Part shown: positions 1 through 8,739 of the stretch, in pieces
Numbering within the stretch: position 1 is the stretch's first letter
Layout: every line of letters starts with the position of its first letter
From: Betaproteobacteria bacterium
Lineage (GTDB): Bacteria; Pseudomonadota; Gammaproteobacteria; Burkholderiales; SG8-39
DNA length: 37,092 bases
Direction: 5' to 3'
Assembly (NCBI GenBank): GCA_947466535.1
Contig: CANIEV010000020.1
Location: forward strand, 1-37,092
Position numbers and translations under genes: made by a program
Notes under the pieces: generated by a model
Database searches by the model: none
The model's input: only the letters and a program-made list of their open reading frames with translations
What the model was told of the DNA's origin: nothing

Positions 1-1
1 G

Positions 2-193
2 CCGCGTGCGGTGATCGACACGTTGCATGCCCAATCGGTGCGCATCCTGCGCGATCCCGCGCTGGTGAGCCTTCTGCAGAGCCAGTATTTCGAAATCGTC
101 GCGAGCACGCCCGCGCAGCTCGCGGCGCGAATCCGCACCGACCGCGCGCGCTACGGCGTGGTGGTGAAATCGGCGGGTATCAAGGTGCAATAG
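2..193 (+). CDS. Bug/TctC-family periplasmic tricarboxylate-type receptor, C-terminal end only
   Basis: The reading frame is open from the left edge to a TAG at 191-193 and gives about 63 residues. They match the C-terminal end of Bug receptors: the lobe helix beginning PRAVIDTLHAQ, then a stretch like 'STPAQLAARIRTDRARYG' and the usual ending VVKSAGIKVQ, close to the VK(T/E)xGxKxD endings of the complete Bug proteins in this window. Bug proteins bind carboxylates in the periplasm. The start, signal peptide and binding site lie outside the window, so the ligand cannot be discussed. The stop codon is also the first three bases of a tandem repeat array. Confidence 0.85.
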   Translation, partial: PRAVIDTLHAQSVRILRDPALVSLLQSQYFEIVASTPAQLAARIRTDRARYGVVVKSAGIKVQ

Positions 194-247
194 GCTGGTC
201 GCACTACCGTAGGTTGGTCGCGCTAACGTAGGTTCGTCGTGTTACCG
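191..247 (+). repeat. Three tandem imperfect 19-bp repeats
   Basis: The units are 191-209, 210-228 and 229-247, each of the form TAGG(C/T)T(G/C)GTCG, then 4-5 variable bases, then (A/C)CG. The first unit begins with the TAG stop of the upstream receptor gene. The array fills most of the 74 bases before the next start codon at 268. Function is unknown. A direct-repeat operator or a slippage expansion are both possible. Confidence 0.8.
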
Positions 248-267
248 GCACAAGGAACAGGCAGGAC

Positions 268-1257
268 ATGAAACTCGCCACGATGCGCACGTCCGCCCGG
301 GACGGAAAATTGATCGTTGTCAGCCGGGACCTGCGGCGTGCGGTCGCCGCCGACGGAATCGCATCGACATTGCAGGCGGCGCTTGATGACTGGGATGCGG
401 CCGCTCCGCGACTGCAGGCGCTCCAGCAGCAACTCGAGACGGGCTCGGTTTCGCAGGCGTTCGATCTCGACATGAACAAGCTCGCGGCGCCATTGCCGCG
501 CGCCTATGCCTGGATCGACAGCAGCGTTTATCTCAATCACATGGAGCTCGCGCGCAAGCTGAGGGGGGTCAAGCCGCCCGAGGGCTACAAGGAGATCCCG
601 ACGATGAGCAACGGGGTCTGCCATACCTTTCTGGGCGCACGCGATACGCTGCCACTGCCTCCGGGCGATGTCGGTCTGGACATTGAGGGCGAATACGCCG
701 CGATACTCGGCGATGTTCCAGCGCGCACGCCGCGCGAACAGGCCGGAAAGTACATCCGCCTGTTTATTCTCGTGAACGACTCGACCCTGCGCACCGTGTT
801 TGCCGAGCAGGTTGCCAAAGGTTATGGCAACTACCAGGGCAAGCTCCTGGTCACGATGTCGCCCGTGGCGGTCACGCCCGACGAACTCGGAACCGCGTGG
901 GACGGTGCGAAGCTGAGCCTGCCTCTCGAATGCCGTATCAACGACCGCGTGCTTGGCATGCCAAACACCGGTGTGGACATGTACTTCGATTTCCCGACGA
1001 TCATCTCCAGGGCAACCACGATGCGCGGCTTGCCCGCGGGCACGGTGCTCGGCTCAGGCACGATCTCCAATCACGACCGGGCCGCGGGTTTTGCCTGTAT
1101 CGCGGAACAGCGGATGGTCGAGACCATCGAACACGGCAAGCCGCGTACCGAATACCTGAAACCCGGTGACAGGGTGAGCATCGAGATGAAGGACGTCGAT
1201 GGCCACAGCATCTTCGGGTCGATCAGACAGACGGTGGGCGAGCCCGGCGTCGCCTGA
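268..1257 (+). CDS. Fumarylacetoacetate hydrolase (FAH) family protein
   Basis: The 329-residue protein has the FAH fold order: a short N-terminal domain (about 1-80), then the catalytic domain with the metal-binding acidic motif DIEGEYAAIL (about residues 138-147) and a C-terminal half carrying GTVLGSGTISNHD, which resembles the conserved 'GTxxGSGT' loop of FAH. The family hydrolyses C-C bonds of acylpyruvate-type ring-cleavage products, or decarboxylates or hydrates related keto acids. The length fits bacterial FAH-family enzymes of about 330 residues. The ATG at 268 follows a purine-rich AGGCAGGA. It is the last + gene before a strong terminator. With a gentisate-dioxygenase-like gene at the far end of the window, a role in aromatic catabolism is plausible, but the exact substrate is not readable. 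Confidence 0.88.
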   Translation: MKLATMRTSARDGKLIVVSRDLRRAVAADGIASTLQAALDDWDAAAPRLQALQQQLETGSVSQAFDLDMNKLAAPLPRAYAWIDSSVYLNHMELARKLRGVKPPEGYKEIPTMSNGVCHTFLGARDTLPLPPGDVGLDIEGEYAAILGDVPARTPREQAGKYIRLFILVNDSTLRTVFAEQVAKGYGNYQGKLLVTMSPVAVTPDELGTAWDGAKLSLPLECRINDRVLGMPNTGVDMYFDFPTIISRATTMRGLPAGTVLGSGTISNHDRAAGFACIAEQRMVETIEHGKPRTEYLKPGDRVSIEMKDVDGHSIFGSIRQTVGEPGVA

Positions 1258-1259
1258 AA

Positions 1260-1289
1260 CGACAGGGGCCGGTTGTCCGGCCCCTGTCG
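1260..1289. terminator. Bidirectional intrinsic terminator hairpin
   Basis: This is a perfect 13-bp stem, 1260-1272 paired with 1277-1289, with the 4-base loop TTGT. It starts three bases after the FAH-family stop codon and lies 34 bases from the stop of the convergent MetE-like gene. TCTGCTT follows on the + strand and TTTC on the - strand, so it can end transcription from both sides. Confidence 0.88.
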
Positions 1290-1323
1290 TCTGCTTACCG
1301 CACCAGCCGGGAAAGTGGTTTCC

Positions 1324-2484
1324 CTACTTCCAGAGCTTCTTCGACGCAATCTCCGCGCCTTCGCGCAGTGCCTTGAACTTGGTCCATACCACCGTCGGGT
1401 GCACTTCCGGGTGGTAGGCCGCCTGCGAGCAGAAACCGCAGTCGGCGCTTGCGATCACGTTTTCGCGGCCGACGCGGTCGGCAAAGCGGATCAGCCGCTC
1501 GGCGATCAGTTCGGGATGCTCGACGATGTTGCTCGAGTGGTTGAGCATGCCGGGGATCAGCACCTTGCCCGGGGCGAGCTTGACCTTCTCCCAGATGTGG
1601 TACTCGTGTTCGTGGCGCACGTTGGCCGCCTCGAAGCTGTAGCCGCCGACGTTGATCCGAAGCATGTGCTGGATGTACTTGTCGATACCGGCATCGAACA
1701 CCCGCGGACCTTCGTTGATGCCGTAGCAGGTGTGAAAGCGGATGCGCTCTTCGGGCAGGCCCTTGATGCTCGCGTTGATCGATTCGACGTACATCGCGGC
1801 ACGGCGGTCCATGCCCGCCGCATCGAGGTCCGGGTCGGCGTAGATATCGGTGAGGAAGGGATCATCTATCTGCAGCAGGAATCCCGCATCGAGGATCGCC
1901 TTGTATTCGGTGCGCATCGCAGCACCCACCGCGTGGAAATATTCTTCCTCGGTCTTGTAGTACTCGTTGAAGCCGACGCCGCTCGGGGCGATCGAGGGCA
2001 TGAACACTCCCTTCACGTCGAGGCCCTGGGTCGCCGCTTTCAGGTTGGCGATGTCGCGCTTGAGCGTCGACTCGTTGGCGTAGGTAATCGGCGCGACGCA
2101 GACCAGCGGCACCAGCTTGGCGACGGTGTTGCCCATCATCGCCTGCTTGAGGTAACCCTCGTAGTACTCGGGATAGGCATTGGTCTCGAGCGGCCAGAGT
2201 TTGTATTTTTTCTCCGGTCGCGCCTCCAGCCCGCCAAGGCGCTCACGCACGTAGGAAAAGAAGCCTACTTTCGACTGCTCGCCGTCGCTGATGATGTCCA
2301 GGCCGGCGGCCACCTGTTGTTGCACGCATTCGGCGACTGCGGTCTTCGTGCGCGCCTCGAACGCGGCGGGATCGAACCCGACGCCGATTTCGCGCGCCTT
2401 CATCATGTCGAGAAGGTCCTTGGGCCGCCACAGGCTGCCGACGTGGGTGGTCTGGATGCGGTCCTTGTTTTGCAGAACGGTCAT
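1324..2484 (-). CDS. Cobalamin-independent methionine synthase (MetE C-terminal domain) family protein
   Basis: The 386-residue protein matches the stand-alone MetE C-terminal, UROD/MetE-like barrel family. It begins with the characteristic TTHVGSLWRP. Zinc ligands typical of MetE are visible as the H-x-C pair H251/C253 in RFHTCYG and a later Cys, C349 in ASADCGF; a Glu around 285-293 could be the fourth. It lacks the MetE N-terminal half that binds folate polyglutamate, so it is probably not a true methionine synthase. Relatives are zinc enzymes of uncertain substrate, some of which act on thiol or epoxide compounds. GGAGGAAG stands eight bases before the ATG. It is the last gene of the long - strand run and sits 42 bases after the Fe-dependent dehydrogenase. 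Confidence 0.85.
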   Translation of the reverse strand: MTVLQNKDRIQTTHVGSLWRPKDLLDMMKAREIGVGFDPAAFEARTKTAVAECVQQQVAAGLDIISDGEQSKVGFFSYVRERLGGLEARPEKKYKLWPLETNAYPEYYEGYLKQAMMGNTVAKLVPLVCVAPITYANESTLKRDIANLKAATQGLDVKGVFMPSIAPSGVGFNEYYKTEEEYFHAVGAAMRTEYKAILDAGFLLQIDDPFLTDIYADPDLDAAGMDRRAAMYVESINASIKGLPEERIRFHTCYGINEGPRVFDAGIDKYIQHMLRINVGGYSFEAANVRHEHEYHIWEKVKLAPGKVLIPGMLNHSSNIVEHPELIAERLIRFADRVGRENVIASADCGFCSQAAYHPEVHPTVVWTKFKALREGAEIASKKLWK

Positions 2485-2526
2485 GCTGTCTTCCTCCGGA
2501 TTTGTTTTATTTGCGGGACAGCAAGG

Positions 2527-3639
2527 CTACATCGCCGCACGCATGATTTCCACGTAATCTTCAGGCGTACCCTTGCGCGCGAGCGCCGCGTTGAAAAAGC
2601 TCGCAGCAGCGTCCTTGCCCATCCGTGGCAGAACCGCTTCGGTCACGCCCATGGCGGCCAAGCCGGTGGGCAGCCCGATGCGGCGGTTGAGGTCTTCCAG
2701 GCCGTCGGCGACGTCACGTGCACCGAGTGCATCTGCGAGTGCAGGCAGCTTTTCCTTCACTGCCGGCGCAAGGAAGCGCACGCCGTGGGGCAGGATCACA
2801 CCCACCAGCGTCCCATGATGCAGGTCGAGCGTGTCGAGCGGGATCGACAAGGCATGCGCCGGTCCGAGTCCCTTCCAGAAGCACATGCCGCTTTCGAGCG
2901 CGCCCATCATCACTTCCCAGCGCGCATTGCGGTCGCTGCCATGCGTCACCGCGCGTTCCAGGTGCCGGCTGATGCGGCGGATCGCATCCAGCGCGACCGC
3001 ATCCACCGGCGGGTTGATCGAGGGCGAGAGATACGCCTCGAGCGCATGGCTCAGCGCGTCGATGCCGGTGCCCGCGGTCATCGCGGGCGGCAGCGACAGT
3101 GTGAGTTCCGGATCGCAGATCGACACCTTCGGGATCAGGTTCACGCTCGCGAACACCGGCTTGATGCCGTGTTCCTCGAGCGCAACGCCCGCGCCGCGGC
3201 CGATGTCACTGCCGGTGCCGGCGGTGGTGGGAATCGCCACCAGCGGCGCGATCTTCGCGGTGATCTTTCCGCTGCCGTTGTTGTCAGTGCTGTACTGCGA
3301 AAGCGGCGCGGGATGCGTGGCGAGCAGCGCGATCACCTTCGACAGGTCGATGGAAACGCCGCCGCCAAGTGCGATGATGCCGTCACACCCGTCGGCGCGG
3401 TAGATCGCAAGCGCGCGTTCGGCCGCCGGCAGGGCCGGATGCCGCGGCGCTTCTGCGAATACGCTGCGCGGCCTGTTGCCGAGCGTGGCAAGCACTCGAT
3501 CGAGGATGCCGCTTGATTTCACGCCCGGGTCGGTGACGACAAGCGGCCTCTGCACGCCAAGCATTTCCAGCTCGGCGGGCAGCGTCGCGAGTGCGCCGAA
3601 GTCGAACTGGATGCGCGCGATGTACTGGATCAGCGCCAT
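2527..3639 (-). CDS. Iron-containing (group III) alcohol dehydrogenase / maleylacetate reductase-like
   Basis: The 370-residue protein starts MALIQYIARIQFDFG. It has the NAD-binding GGGS loop (ALGGGVSIDLSKV), the IPTTAGTGSD motif and the metal ligands of the family: the Asp and His of GIDALSHALEAY, the His of the GLGPAHALS stretch and the His of the later LHHGTLVGVILPHG. These bind Fe2+ or Zn2+ for NAD(P)-dependent reduction of aldehydes, or of maleylacetate in aromatic pathways. An upstream extension to 3888 in the same frame overlaps the receptor gene and has basic, non-family composition, so 3639 is the start. The preceding Bug gene ends 10 bases upstream, which suggests co-transcription. 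The substrate is unknown. Confidence 0.9.
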   Translation of the reverse strand: MALIQYIARIQFDFGALATLPAELEMLGVQRPLVVTDPGVKSSGILDRVLATLGNRPRSVFAEAPRHPALPAAERALAIYRADGCDGIIALGGGVSIDLSKVIALLATHPAPLSQYSTDNNGSGKITAKIAPLVAIPTTAGTGSDIGRGAGVALEEHGIKPVFASVNLIPKVSICDPELTLSLPPAMTAGTGIDALSHALEAYLSPSINPPVDAVALDAIRRISRHLERAVTHGSDRNARWEVMMGALESGMCFWKGLGPAHALSIPLDTLDLHHGTLVGVILPHGVRFLAPAVKEKLPALADALGARDVADGLEDLNRRIGLPTGLAAMGVTEAVLPRMGKDAAASFFNAALARKGTPEDYVEIMRAAM

Positions 3640-3649
3640 GTTTGCAGGC

Positions 3650-4633
3650 TCAGTCGAGCTTGACGTTGGCGGCCTTGACAAAGCGGCCGTATTTTTCCTT
3701 GTCCGACACCAGCACGGCGGCGAAATGCTCCGGTCCCGGCGGCGCCGCTTCCAGCGAAACCGAGGTGATGTACTTGTCGCGGAACTGCGGTTCGGTGACG
3801 ATCTTGCCGATTTCTCCTGCAAGGCGGCGGATGATTTCTGCCGGCACTTTTGACGGCGCAAGGAAGCCGAACCAGACCTTGGAATCAAAACCCTTCAGCC
3901 CGGCTTCGGCAAAGGTGGGCACGTTGGGCAGAACCGCCGAGCGCTCGTTCGACTGCACGCCAAGCGCCTTGATGCGGCCCGACTTGATATGCGCAAGCAC
4001 CTGGTTGGGCGAAGTGAACAGGACCTGGATCTGGCCACTGAGCAGCGCCGGTGCGACTTCAGCCGCGCCCTTGAAGGGCACGTGCGTCAGATCTGCGCCG
4101 GTAGCCTGTTTGAAGGCTTCGGCTTCGATATGCCCGTTGCTTCCGAGGCCGAAGGATCCGTAATTGAGTTTGCCCGGGTTGGCCTTGGAGTAGGCGACGA
4201 GCTCCTGCAGGGTATTGACCGGCATGTCGCCGTTTACCATCAGAAACTCGGCTACATACGCGGCGATGCTGATCGGCTGGAAGTCCGAAACGCTGTACGG
4301 AAGCTTGGAGTAGAGAAGCGGGTTCACCGACAGCGTGGCATCCGCGGTAAACATGAGCGTGTAGCCGTCTGCCGGGGCCTTGGCGACGATCTCGGCACCG
4401 ATAATGGTGCTTGCACCGGGGCGGTTCTCCACGAGAACCGGTTGGCCCCAGGCTTCGGTGAGTTTGAGTCCTACCGCGCGAGCGAGCGTATCTGTCGGTC
4501 CGCCTGCGGGGAACGGGACAACCATTCGTATGGGTTTGTTCGGGTACGTCTGCCCGAGCGCCGGCAAAGTGAACGACAGGCCTAAAACCGCGGCGAACGA
4601 GACGACAAGTGACGGCAATACACGATGCAACAT
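3650..4633 (-). CDS. Bug/TctC-family periplasmic receptor
   Basis: The 327-residue protein has a signal peptide (MLHRVLPSLVV... ending PALGQ) followed by the Bug signature YPNKPIRMVVPFPAGGPTD and PADGYT, and the HVPFKG and LPNVPTFAEAG motifs of the family. The start at 4633 is set by AAAGGAG nine bases upstream and by the signal peptide. A longer frame reaching 4954 would run through the ligase gene in the wrong frame. It is closely similar in motif wording to the receptor at 16220-17197, and both directly follow an AMP-binding ligase, so ligase plus receptor is probably a duplicated unit. Ligand unknown, expected to be a small carboxylate. Confidence 0.92.
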   Translation of the reverse strand: MLHRVLPSLVVSFAAVLGLSFTLPALGQTYPNKPIRMVVPFPAGGPTDTLARAVGLKLTEAWGQPVLVENRPGASTIIGAEIVAKAPADGYTLMFTADATLSVNPLLYSKLPYSVSDFQPISIAAYVAEFLMVNGDMPVNTLQELVAYSKANPGKLNYGSFGLGSNGHIEAEAFKQATGADLTHVPFKGAAEVAPALLSGQIQVLFTSPNQVLAHIKSGRIKALGVQSNERSAVLPNVPTFAEAGLKGFDSKVWFGFLAPSKVPAEIIRRLAGEIGKIVTEPQFRDKYITSVSLEAAPPGPEHFAAVLVSDKEKYGRFVKAANVKLD

Positions 4634-4664
4634 GGAACTGCTCCTTTGATTTTTTCCTGAACGG

Positions 4665-4670
4665 ATTTTA
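4665..4670 (-). promoter_or_regulatory. Candidate -10 element upstream of the receptor gene
   Basis: In the 104 bases between the ligase stop and the receptor start, the - strand reads GATAAAAT about 32 bases before the ATG, and the area is locally AT-rich in an otherwise GC-rich cluster. No good -35 hexamer is spaced 16-18 bases away. It may allow the receptor and the two genes after it to be transcribed separately from the ligase. Confidence 0.3.
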
Positions 4671-4737
4671 TCTAGGCTGGCCGAACAACGGATGCTTATG
4701 TCGCGGCGCCTGGCATTTTTGAGGTGTCGAGGGCACC

Positions 4738-6294
4738 CTACGATACGTTTCGACCAACTCCCGCCCAAAACGGCGCGCGCAGTGCCTTCTTGTCCACCTT
4801 GCCGTGGGCGAGGCGCGGAAGCGACGCAACGAACTCGATGCTTCCAGGTTTCTTGTAGCTTGCGATCAGCGTGCGGCAATGCGTGACGAGTTCCGCTTCT
4901 TTCGCGTGCATGCCTGCTCGCAGCACCACGAAGGCCTTCACGGACTCGCCCCACTTCGGATCGGGCACGCCGATCACCGCGGTCTCGCCGACCGCGGGGT
5001 GCGCGAGCAGGGCTTCTTCCACTTCACGCGAATAGATGTTCTCGCCACCGGAGATGATCATGTCCTTCTTGCGGTCGACGATGAAAAGATAATCCTCGTC
5101 GTCCATGAAGCCCATGTCGCCGGTGTGCAGCCATCCATCGCGTATCGTCTGCGCGGTGAGTTCCGGGTTGCGGAAGTAGCCGCTCATCATTCCCGGCGAG
5201 CGCACCACCACTTCCCCCACCTCGCCTACGGCGAGGTCGCGTCCGGCATCATCGAGTATGCGGATCTCGGTGTCCGGGTACGGCTGGCCGGCGGACGCCA
5301 GCCGCGCGATGTCGCGTTCGCTTCCATCCAGCTTCTGCTGGTAGGGCAGCAGCATCGAGGAGAGCAACTGCTCGGTCATGCCGTAGAGCTGGGTGAAGAT
5401 CGGGCCGAAGGCGGCGACCGCGCGACGCAACTCTTCCACCGGCGCCGGGGCGGAACCGTAGTGCACGTTCACGAGACTGGACAGGTCGTGCCGCGTGCGC
5501 GACGGATGCTCGACCAGGGTCTTCACCATGGTCGGCGCCATGTGGGTCAGCGTCACGCGTTCGCGGGAGATTGTCTCGAACACGGTGTCCGGTTCGAACT
5601 GGCGCAGCACCACCGCCGAGCCGCCCATGTATTGCAGGGACAGCCACTCGATCTTGGCGCCGACGTGGAACAGCGGCATCACCAGCAGGATCCGGTCGGT
5701 CGGCCGCTCGCCGGCGAGGCAGGCGATCGCGGCGGCGGAGGCGAGCAGGGCGCGATGGCTGAGCATCGCGCCCTTGGCCCTGCCCGTCGTGCCGCTCGTG
5801 TAGATGAGATGCGCGATGTCCTCCGGTTTCGGCCGGTGGGTCGGTGGATGAGGCGCACCGCGCACGAGCAGGGCTTCGTAGTCGGTGGCCCCGTTCGCGG
5901 TGCCGCCGATGCACAGGAGTTTCGGCTTTGCTTCCAACGCTGATATCAGCTGCGTCGCCACGTCCGCGTATTGCGCCTCAAACACCAGCACCGAGGGTGC
6001 GCAGTCACGCAGTATCGCGAGCAGTTCGGCGGGCGCGAGGCGCCAGTTGAGCGTGGCCAGCACGAAGCCGCCGGCTTCTGCCGCACCGTAGAGTTCAAGG
6101 TACTCGCTGCGGTTCTGCGACAGGACCGCGATGCGCTCCTGCGGCACAAGGCCGTCGGCGGCAAGCGCATTGGCGAGTCGCCAGATGCGCTGCGCATGTT
6201 CCAGGTGGGTGTAGCGCCGGCCGTCGTTCGCCACCGCGGGGCGGTTCGAGTGCTGGCGGGCGTTGCGCTCAATCAGGTCGGCAAGGGTCTGCAT
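4738..6294 (-). CDS. AMP-binding acyl-CoA ligase (ANL superfamily)
   Basis: The 518-residue protein contains the complete ANL motif set: the P-loop-like [11 protein letters not shown] (about 165-175), YGMTE, the [15 protein letters not shown] stretch, [21 protein letters not shown], and the C-terminal catalytic Lys in [10 protein letters not shown]. It would activate a carboxylate with ATP and CoA. The length is normal for medium-chain or aromatic acid ligases. It is a paralogue of the ligase at 17229-18800; even the unusual ends APFWAG and EPFWAG agree. The dehydrogenase upstream ends 46 bases away and the receptor downstream starts 104 bases away. The start rests on alignment, because the GGGGA lies right against the ATG. 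Substrate not determinable. Confidence 0.93.
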   Translation of the reverse strand: MQTLADLIERNARQHSNRPAVANDGRRYTHLEHAQRIWRLANALAADGLVPQERIAVLSQNRSEYLELYGAAEAGGFVLATLNWRLAPAELLAILRDCAPSVLVFEAQYADVATQLISALEAKPKLLCIGGTANGATDYEALLVRGAPHPPTHRPKPEDIAHLIYTSGTTGRAKGAMLSHRALLASAAAIACLAGERPTDRILLVMPLFHVGAKIEWLSLQYMGGSAVVLRQFEPDTVFETISRERVTLTHMAPTMVKTLVEHPSRTRHDLSSLVNVHYGSAPAPVEELRRAVAAFGPIFTQLYGMTEQLLSSMLLPYQQKLDGSERDIARLASAGQPYPDTEIRILDDAGRDLAVGEVGEVVVRSPGMMSGYFRNPELTAQTIRDGWLHTGDMGFMDDEDYLFIVDRKKDMIISGGENIYSREVEEALLAHPAVGETAVIGVPDPKWGESVKAFVVLRAGMHAKEAELVTHCRTLIASYKKPGSIEFVASLPRLAHGKVDKKALRAPFWAGVGRNVS

Positions 6295-6340
6295 TCCCCG
6301 ACTTTACCGGATCGCCTTTTCAGCGAGCCGGCTCGATTGC

Positions 6341-7522
6341 CTAGTCGGCGAACCGGTCGATCGCGCTTTTCCCCGAGAGCAGGTCGCCCGCGATGATCAT
6401 GCGCTGCATCTCCGACGAGCCCTCGGTGATCAGGCGCGAGCGCGCGTCGCGGAACATCACTTCGAGCGGGAATTCCTTTGACAGACCCATGCCGCCGTGG
6501 ATCTGGATCGCACGGTCCACCACCCGCATGAACATCTCGTCGCAGTGCAGTTTCACCATCGCGGCTTCGGCGTGGTACGGCTGACCCTGATCAGCCTTCC
6601 ATGCGGCGTGGTAAGTCAGCAGACGCGCAGTGTGTAACTCGACCTGCGAGTCGGCGATCATCCACTGGATCGCCTGCCGCGAGGCGATCGGCGCGCCGAA
6701 GGTCTTGCGCTGGTTGGCCCAGTCGATCGCAAGCCGCAGCGCGCGCGTGGCGCGGCCTATCGACTTCGGTCCGTGGATGAGGCGGCCCATGCCGAGGAAC
6801 TCGCGAGCCAGATCCCAGCCGCGTCCTACTTCCCCCACGATTTGTGAGGCGGGTACGCGAACGTTCTCGAAAATGAGTTCCCAGGGCCGGTCGGGCGACA
6901 TCAGCTTGAAGTTCTGCCCGAGGCGCATGCCGGGTGTGCCCTTGTCGATCAGGAAGCAAGTGATGCCTTTGCGCCCCTTCGCCTCGTCGCCTTCACCCGT
7001 GCGTACGAAGACCTGGACGAAATCCGCCTTGTCCGCGTGCGTGATGAAAATCTTGGTGCCGTTGATCACCCAGTGGTCGCCATCGCGCACCGCGCGGGTG
7101 GCCATCGAAGTCGGATCGGAACCGCCGCTGTTCTCGGTGAGCGCAAAGCAGGTGCGCTTGTCGCCGCGGATCACCGGCATCAGATACTTTTCCTTTTGCG
7201 CCGCATTGCCGTGAAACAGCACCGGGCCGAGGAAAGGCGTGAATACCGAGGGCGCGCGGAAGGCAGGTACGTTGCATTGGGCGAGTTCCTCGAACACGAG
7301 GCACATCCCGAGCGCGCCGACGCCGCCGCCACCGTATTGCTCGGGAAGGTCGAAGGCCCAGAAGCCGAGCTCTTTCGCCCGTGCCTGCAGACGCGCACGA
7401 ACGTCATCCGGGATGTCGTGCGAGTCGGCGTGCTCAGCCTCCAGCGGCATCAGTTCTTCGTCGACGAAGCGTCGCGCGGATTCGCGCAGACGCTTGAGTT
7501 CTTCCGGGATATCGAAATTCAT
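6341..7522 (-). CDS. Acyl-CoA dehydrogenase with canonical catalytic Glu
   Basis: The 393-residue FAD flavoprotein has the acyl-CoA dehydrogenase motifs ALTENSGGSDPTS, the WVINGTKIFITHAD strand, the RKTFGAPIASRQAIQW helix and IHGGMGLSKEFPLE. The C-terminal ITEGSSEMQ places a Glu (E367) where medium-chain acyl-CoA dehydrogenase has its catalytic base. This distinguishes it from the other two dehydrogenases of the window. The start codon overlaps the stop of the CoA-transferase upstream as ATGA (7519-7522), a sign of translational coupling: the two probably process one CoA ester. Electrons would go to electron-transfer flavoprotein, which is not encoded here. Confidence 0.94.
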   Translation of the reverse strand: MNFDIPEELKRLRESARRFVDEELMPLEAEHADSHDIPDDVRARLQARAKELGFWAFDLPEQYGGGGVGALGMCLVFEELAQCNVPAFRAPSVFTPFLGPVLFHGNAAQKEKYLMPVIRGDKRTCFALTENSGGSDPTSMATRAVRDGDHWVINGTKIFITHADKADFVQVFVRTGEGDEAKGRKGITCFLIDKGTPGMRLGQNFKLMSPDRPWELIFENVRVPASQIVGEVGRGWDLAREFLGMGRLIHGPKSIGRATRALRLAIDWANQRKTFGAPIASRQAIQWMIADSQVELHTARLLTYHAAWKADQGQPYHAEAAMVKLHCDEMFMRVVDRAIQIHGGMGLSKEFPLEVMFRDARSRLITEGSSEMQRMIIAGDLLSGKSAIDRFAD

Positions 7523-8688
7523 CCGAGCAGCCCCTGATCCCGCAGAGCCTTTACCTTTTCAGCCGACAACCCGAGTTCGCGCAGCACTTCGTCGGTGTGC
7601 TCGCCCAAATCGGGCGGCGGGCGAAGCTTCGCCTCGCGCTGTCCGTCGTAGGTCACCGCACGTCGCATCCCCTTTACCTTGCCGTATCTCGGATGTTCCT
7701 GTTCGTAGAACAGGTTTAGGTGCTTTATCTGTTCGTCGTCCGCGAGATCCGGAATTTTTCGCTCGGGCGCGAACGGCACGTCGTGTTCCTCCAGCCGCTT
7801 CATCCATTCGTCCCGGGTGCGTTCACGGAACACGAGCGCGAAGTCGCGGCCGACTTCCTCATAGCGCTCGACGCGGGAGTTGCGGTCGGGGTACTTCTGC
7901 AGCAGGTCCGGCCGCTCCATTGCGCGGGTGAGCGCTTCCCAGAACTTGTCCGGCGAGGACATGTGCAACCCGACTCGCTTGCCGTCCTTGCATTCGAGCA
8001 TGAAGGCCTGCGACATCGCGCCGCGCGAGTAGCGCGTCGGTGCCGTTCCGGTCGCGAGGTACTGGCCGATCGGCTCTATGCCGAAGGCCATGGTGGCTTC
8101 GAGCATGCTCACTTCCACCTTGCGGCCGATGCCGGTGCGTTCGCGGTCGAACAGCGCCCCGAGCATGCCCATGCAGGCGTAGACGCCGGTGAGTCCGTCC
8201 GAGACTGCCGGACCGCCGACGCGTGGATCGTCGCCGTCGTGATACAGCGACAGCCATCCGCTGAGTGTCTGGCCGACGTTGTCGTACGCGGGGCGCGCCG
8301 CATAGGGGCCGTCCGGTCCGAAGCCGGTGATCGCGCAGTACACAAGCCGCGGATTCAGCGCGTGCAGCTTCTCGAAGCCAAGGCCCATTTTGTCCGAAAC
8401 TCCCGGACGATTGTTCATCACCACCGCATCCGCAGTCTTTAGCAGGTCGAGAACGATTTCCAGTCCGGCAGGCTTGGTGTAGTCGATCGCGATGCTGCGC
8501 TTGTGGCGGTTGTGAGACTGATACTGAGGGCTGTATAGGCCGCCCTTGAAGGATCGGAACGGATCGCCGAGGCCGGGGCGCTCGATCTTGACGACATCGG
8601 CGCCGTATTCGGCGAGCAGCATCGCTGCATAGGGTCCGGTGATGAAGTTGCCGAGGTCGATGACCCGGATTCCGTGAAGCACGTTCAT
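7519..8688 (-). CDS. CaiB/BaiF family (class III) CoA-transferase
   Basis: The 389-residue protein starts MNVLHGIRVIDLGNFITGPYAAMLLAEYGADVVKIE, shown here in family form (IRVIDLG..TGP..A..LA..GADVVKIE). D164 in AVSDGLTG aligns with the catalytic Asp that forms the acyl anhydride in formyl-CoA transferase. It moves CoA between carboxylic acids without ATP. The length is usual. It is the middle member of a receptor/CoA-transferase/dehydrogenase triplet that occurs twice in tandem in this cluster, and its stop codon overlaps the dehydrogenase start. The donor and acceptor acids are unknown. Confidence 0.92.
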   Translation of the reverse strand: MNVLHGIRVIDLGNFITGPYAAMLLAEYGADVVKIERPGLGDPFRSFKGGLYSPQYQSHNRHKRSIAIDYTKPAGLEIVLDLLKTADAVVMNNRPGVSDKMGLGFEKLHALNPRLVYCAITGFGPDGPYAARPAYDNVGQTLSGWLSLYHDGDDPRVGGPAVSDGLTGVYACMGMLGALFDRERTGIGRKVEVSMLEATMAFGIEPIGQYLATGTAPTRYSRGAMSQAFMLECKDGKRVGLHMSSPDKFWEALTRAMERPDLLQKYPDRNSRVERYEEVGRDFALVFRERTRDEWMKRLEEHDVPFAPERKIPDLADDEQIKHLNLFYEQEHPRYGKVKGMRRAVTYDGQREAKLRPPPDLGEHTDEVLRELGLSAEKVKALRDQGLLG

Positions 8689-8739
8689 TTGATCTCCTGT
8701 GGCCCGCTCTGGCGGGCAGATAATTGTTCTATCGTTTCA

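Noticed and set aside
191-247. The tandem 19-bp units as a CRISPR array
   Set aside because: The units are directly adjacent without spacers, imperfect, only three in number, and no cas gene is present.
1273-3516. A 747-codon open frame on the + strand opposite the MetE-like and Fe-dehydrogenase genes
   Set aside because: It is antisense to two clear family members, has Arg/His/Asp-rich composition with no motif, and crosses their boundary. Long antisense frames are common in high-GC coding DNA.
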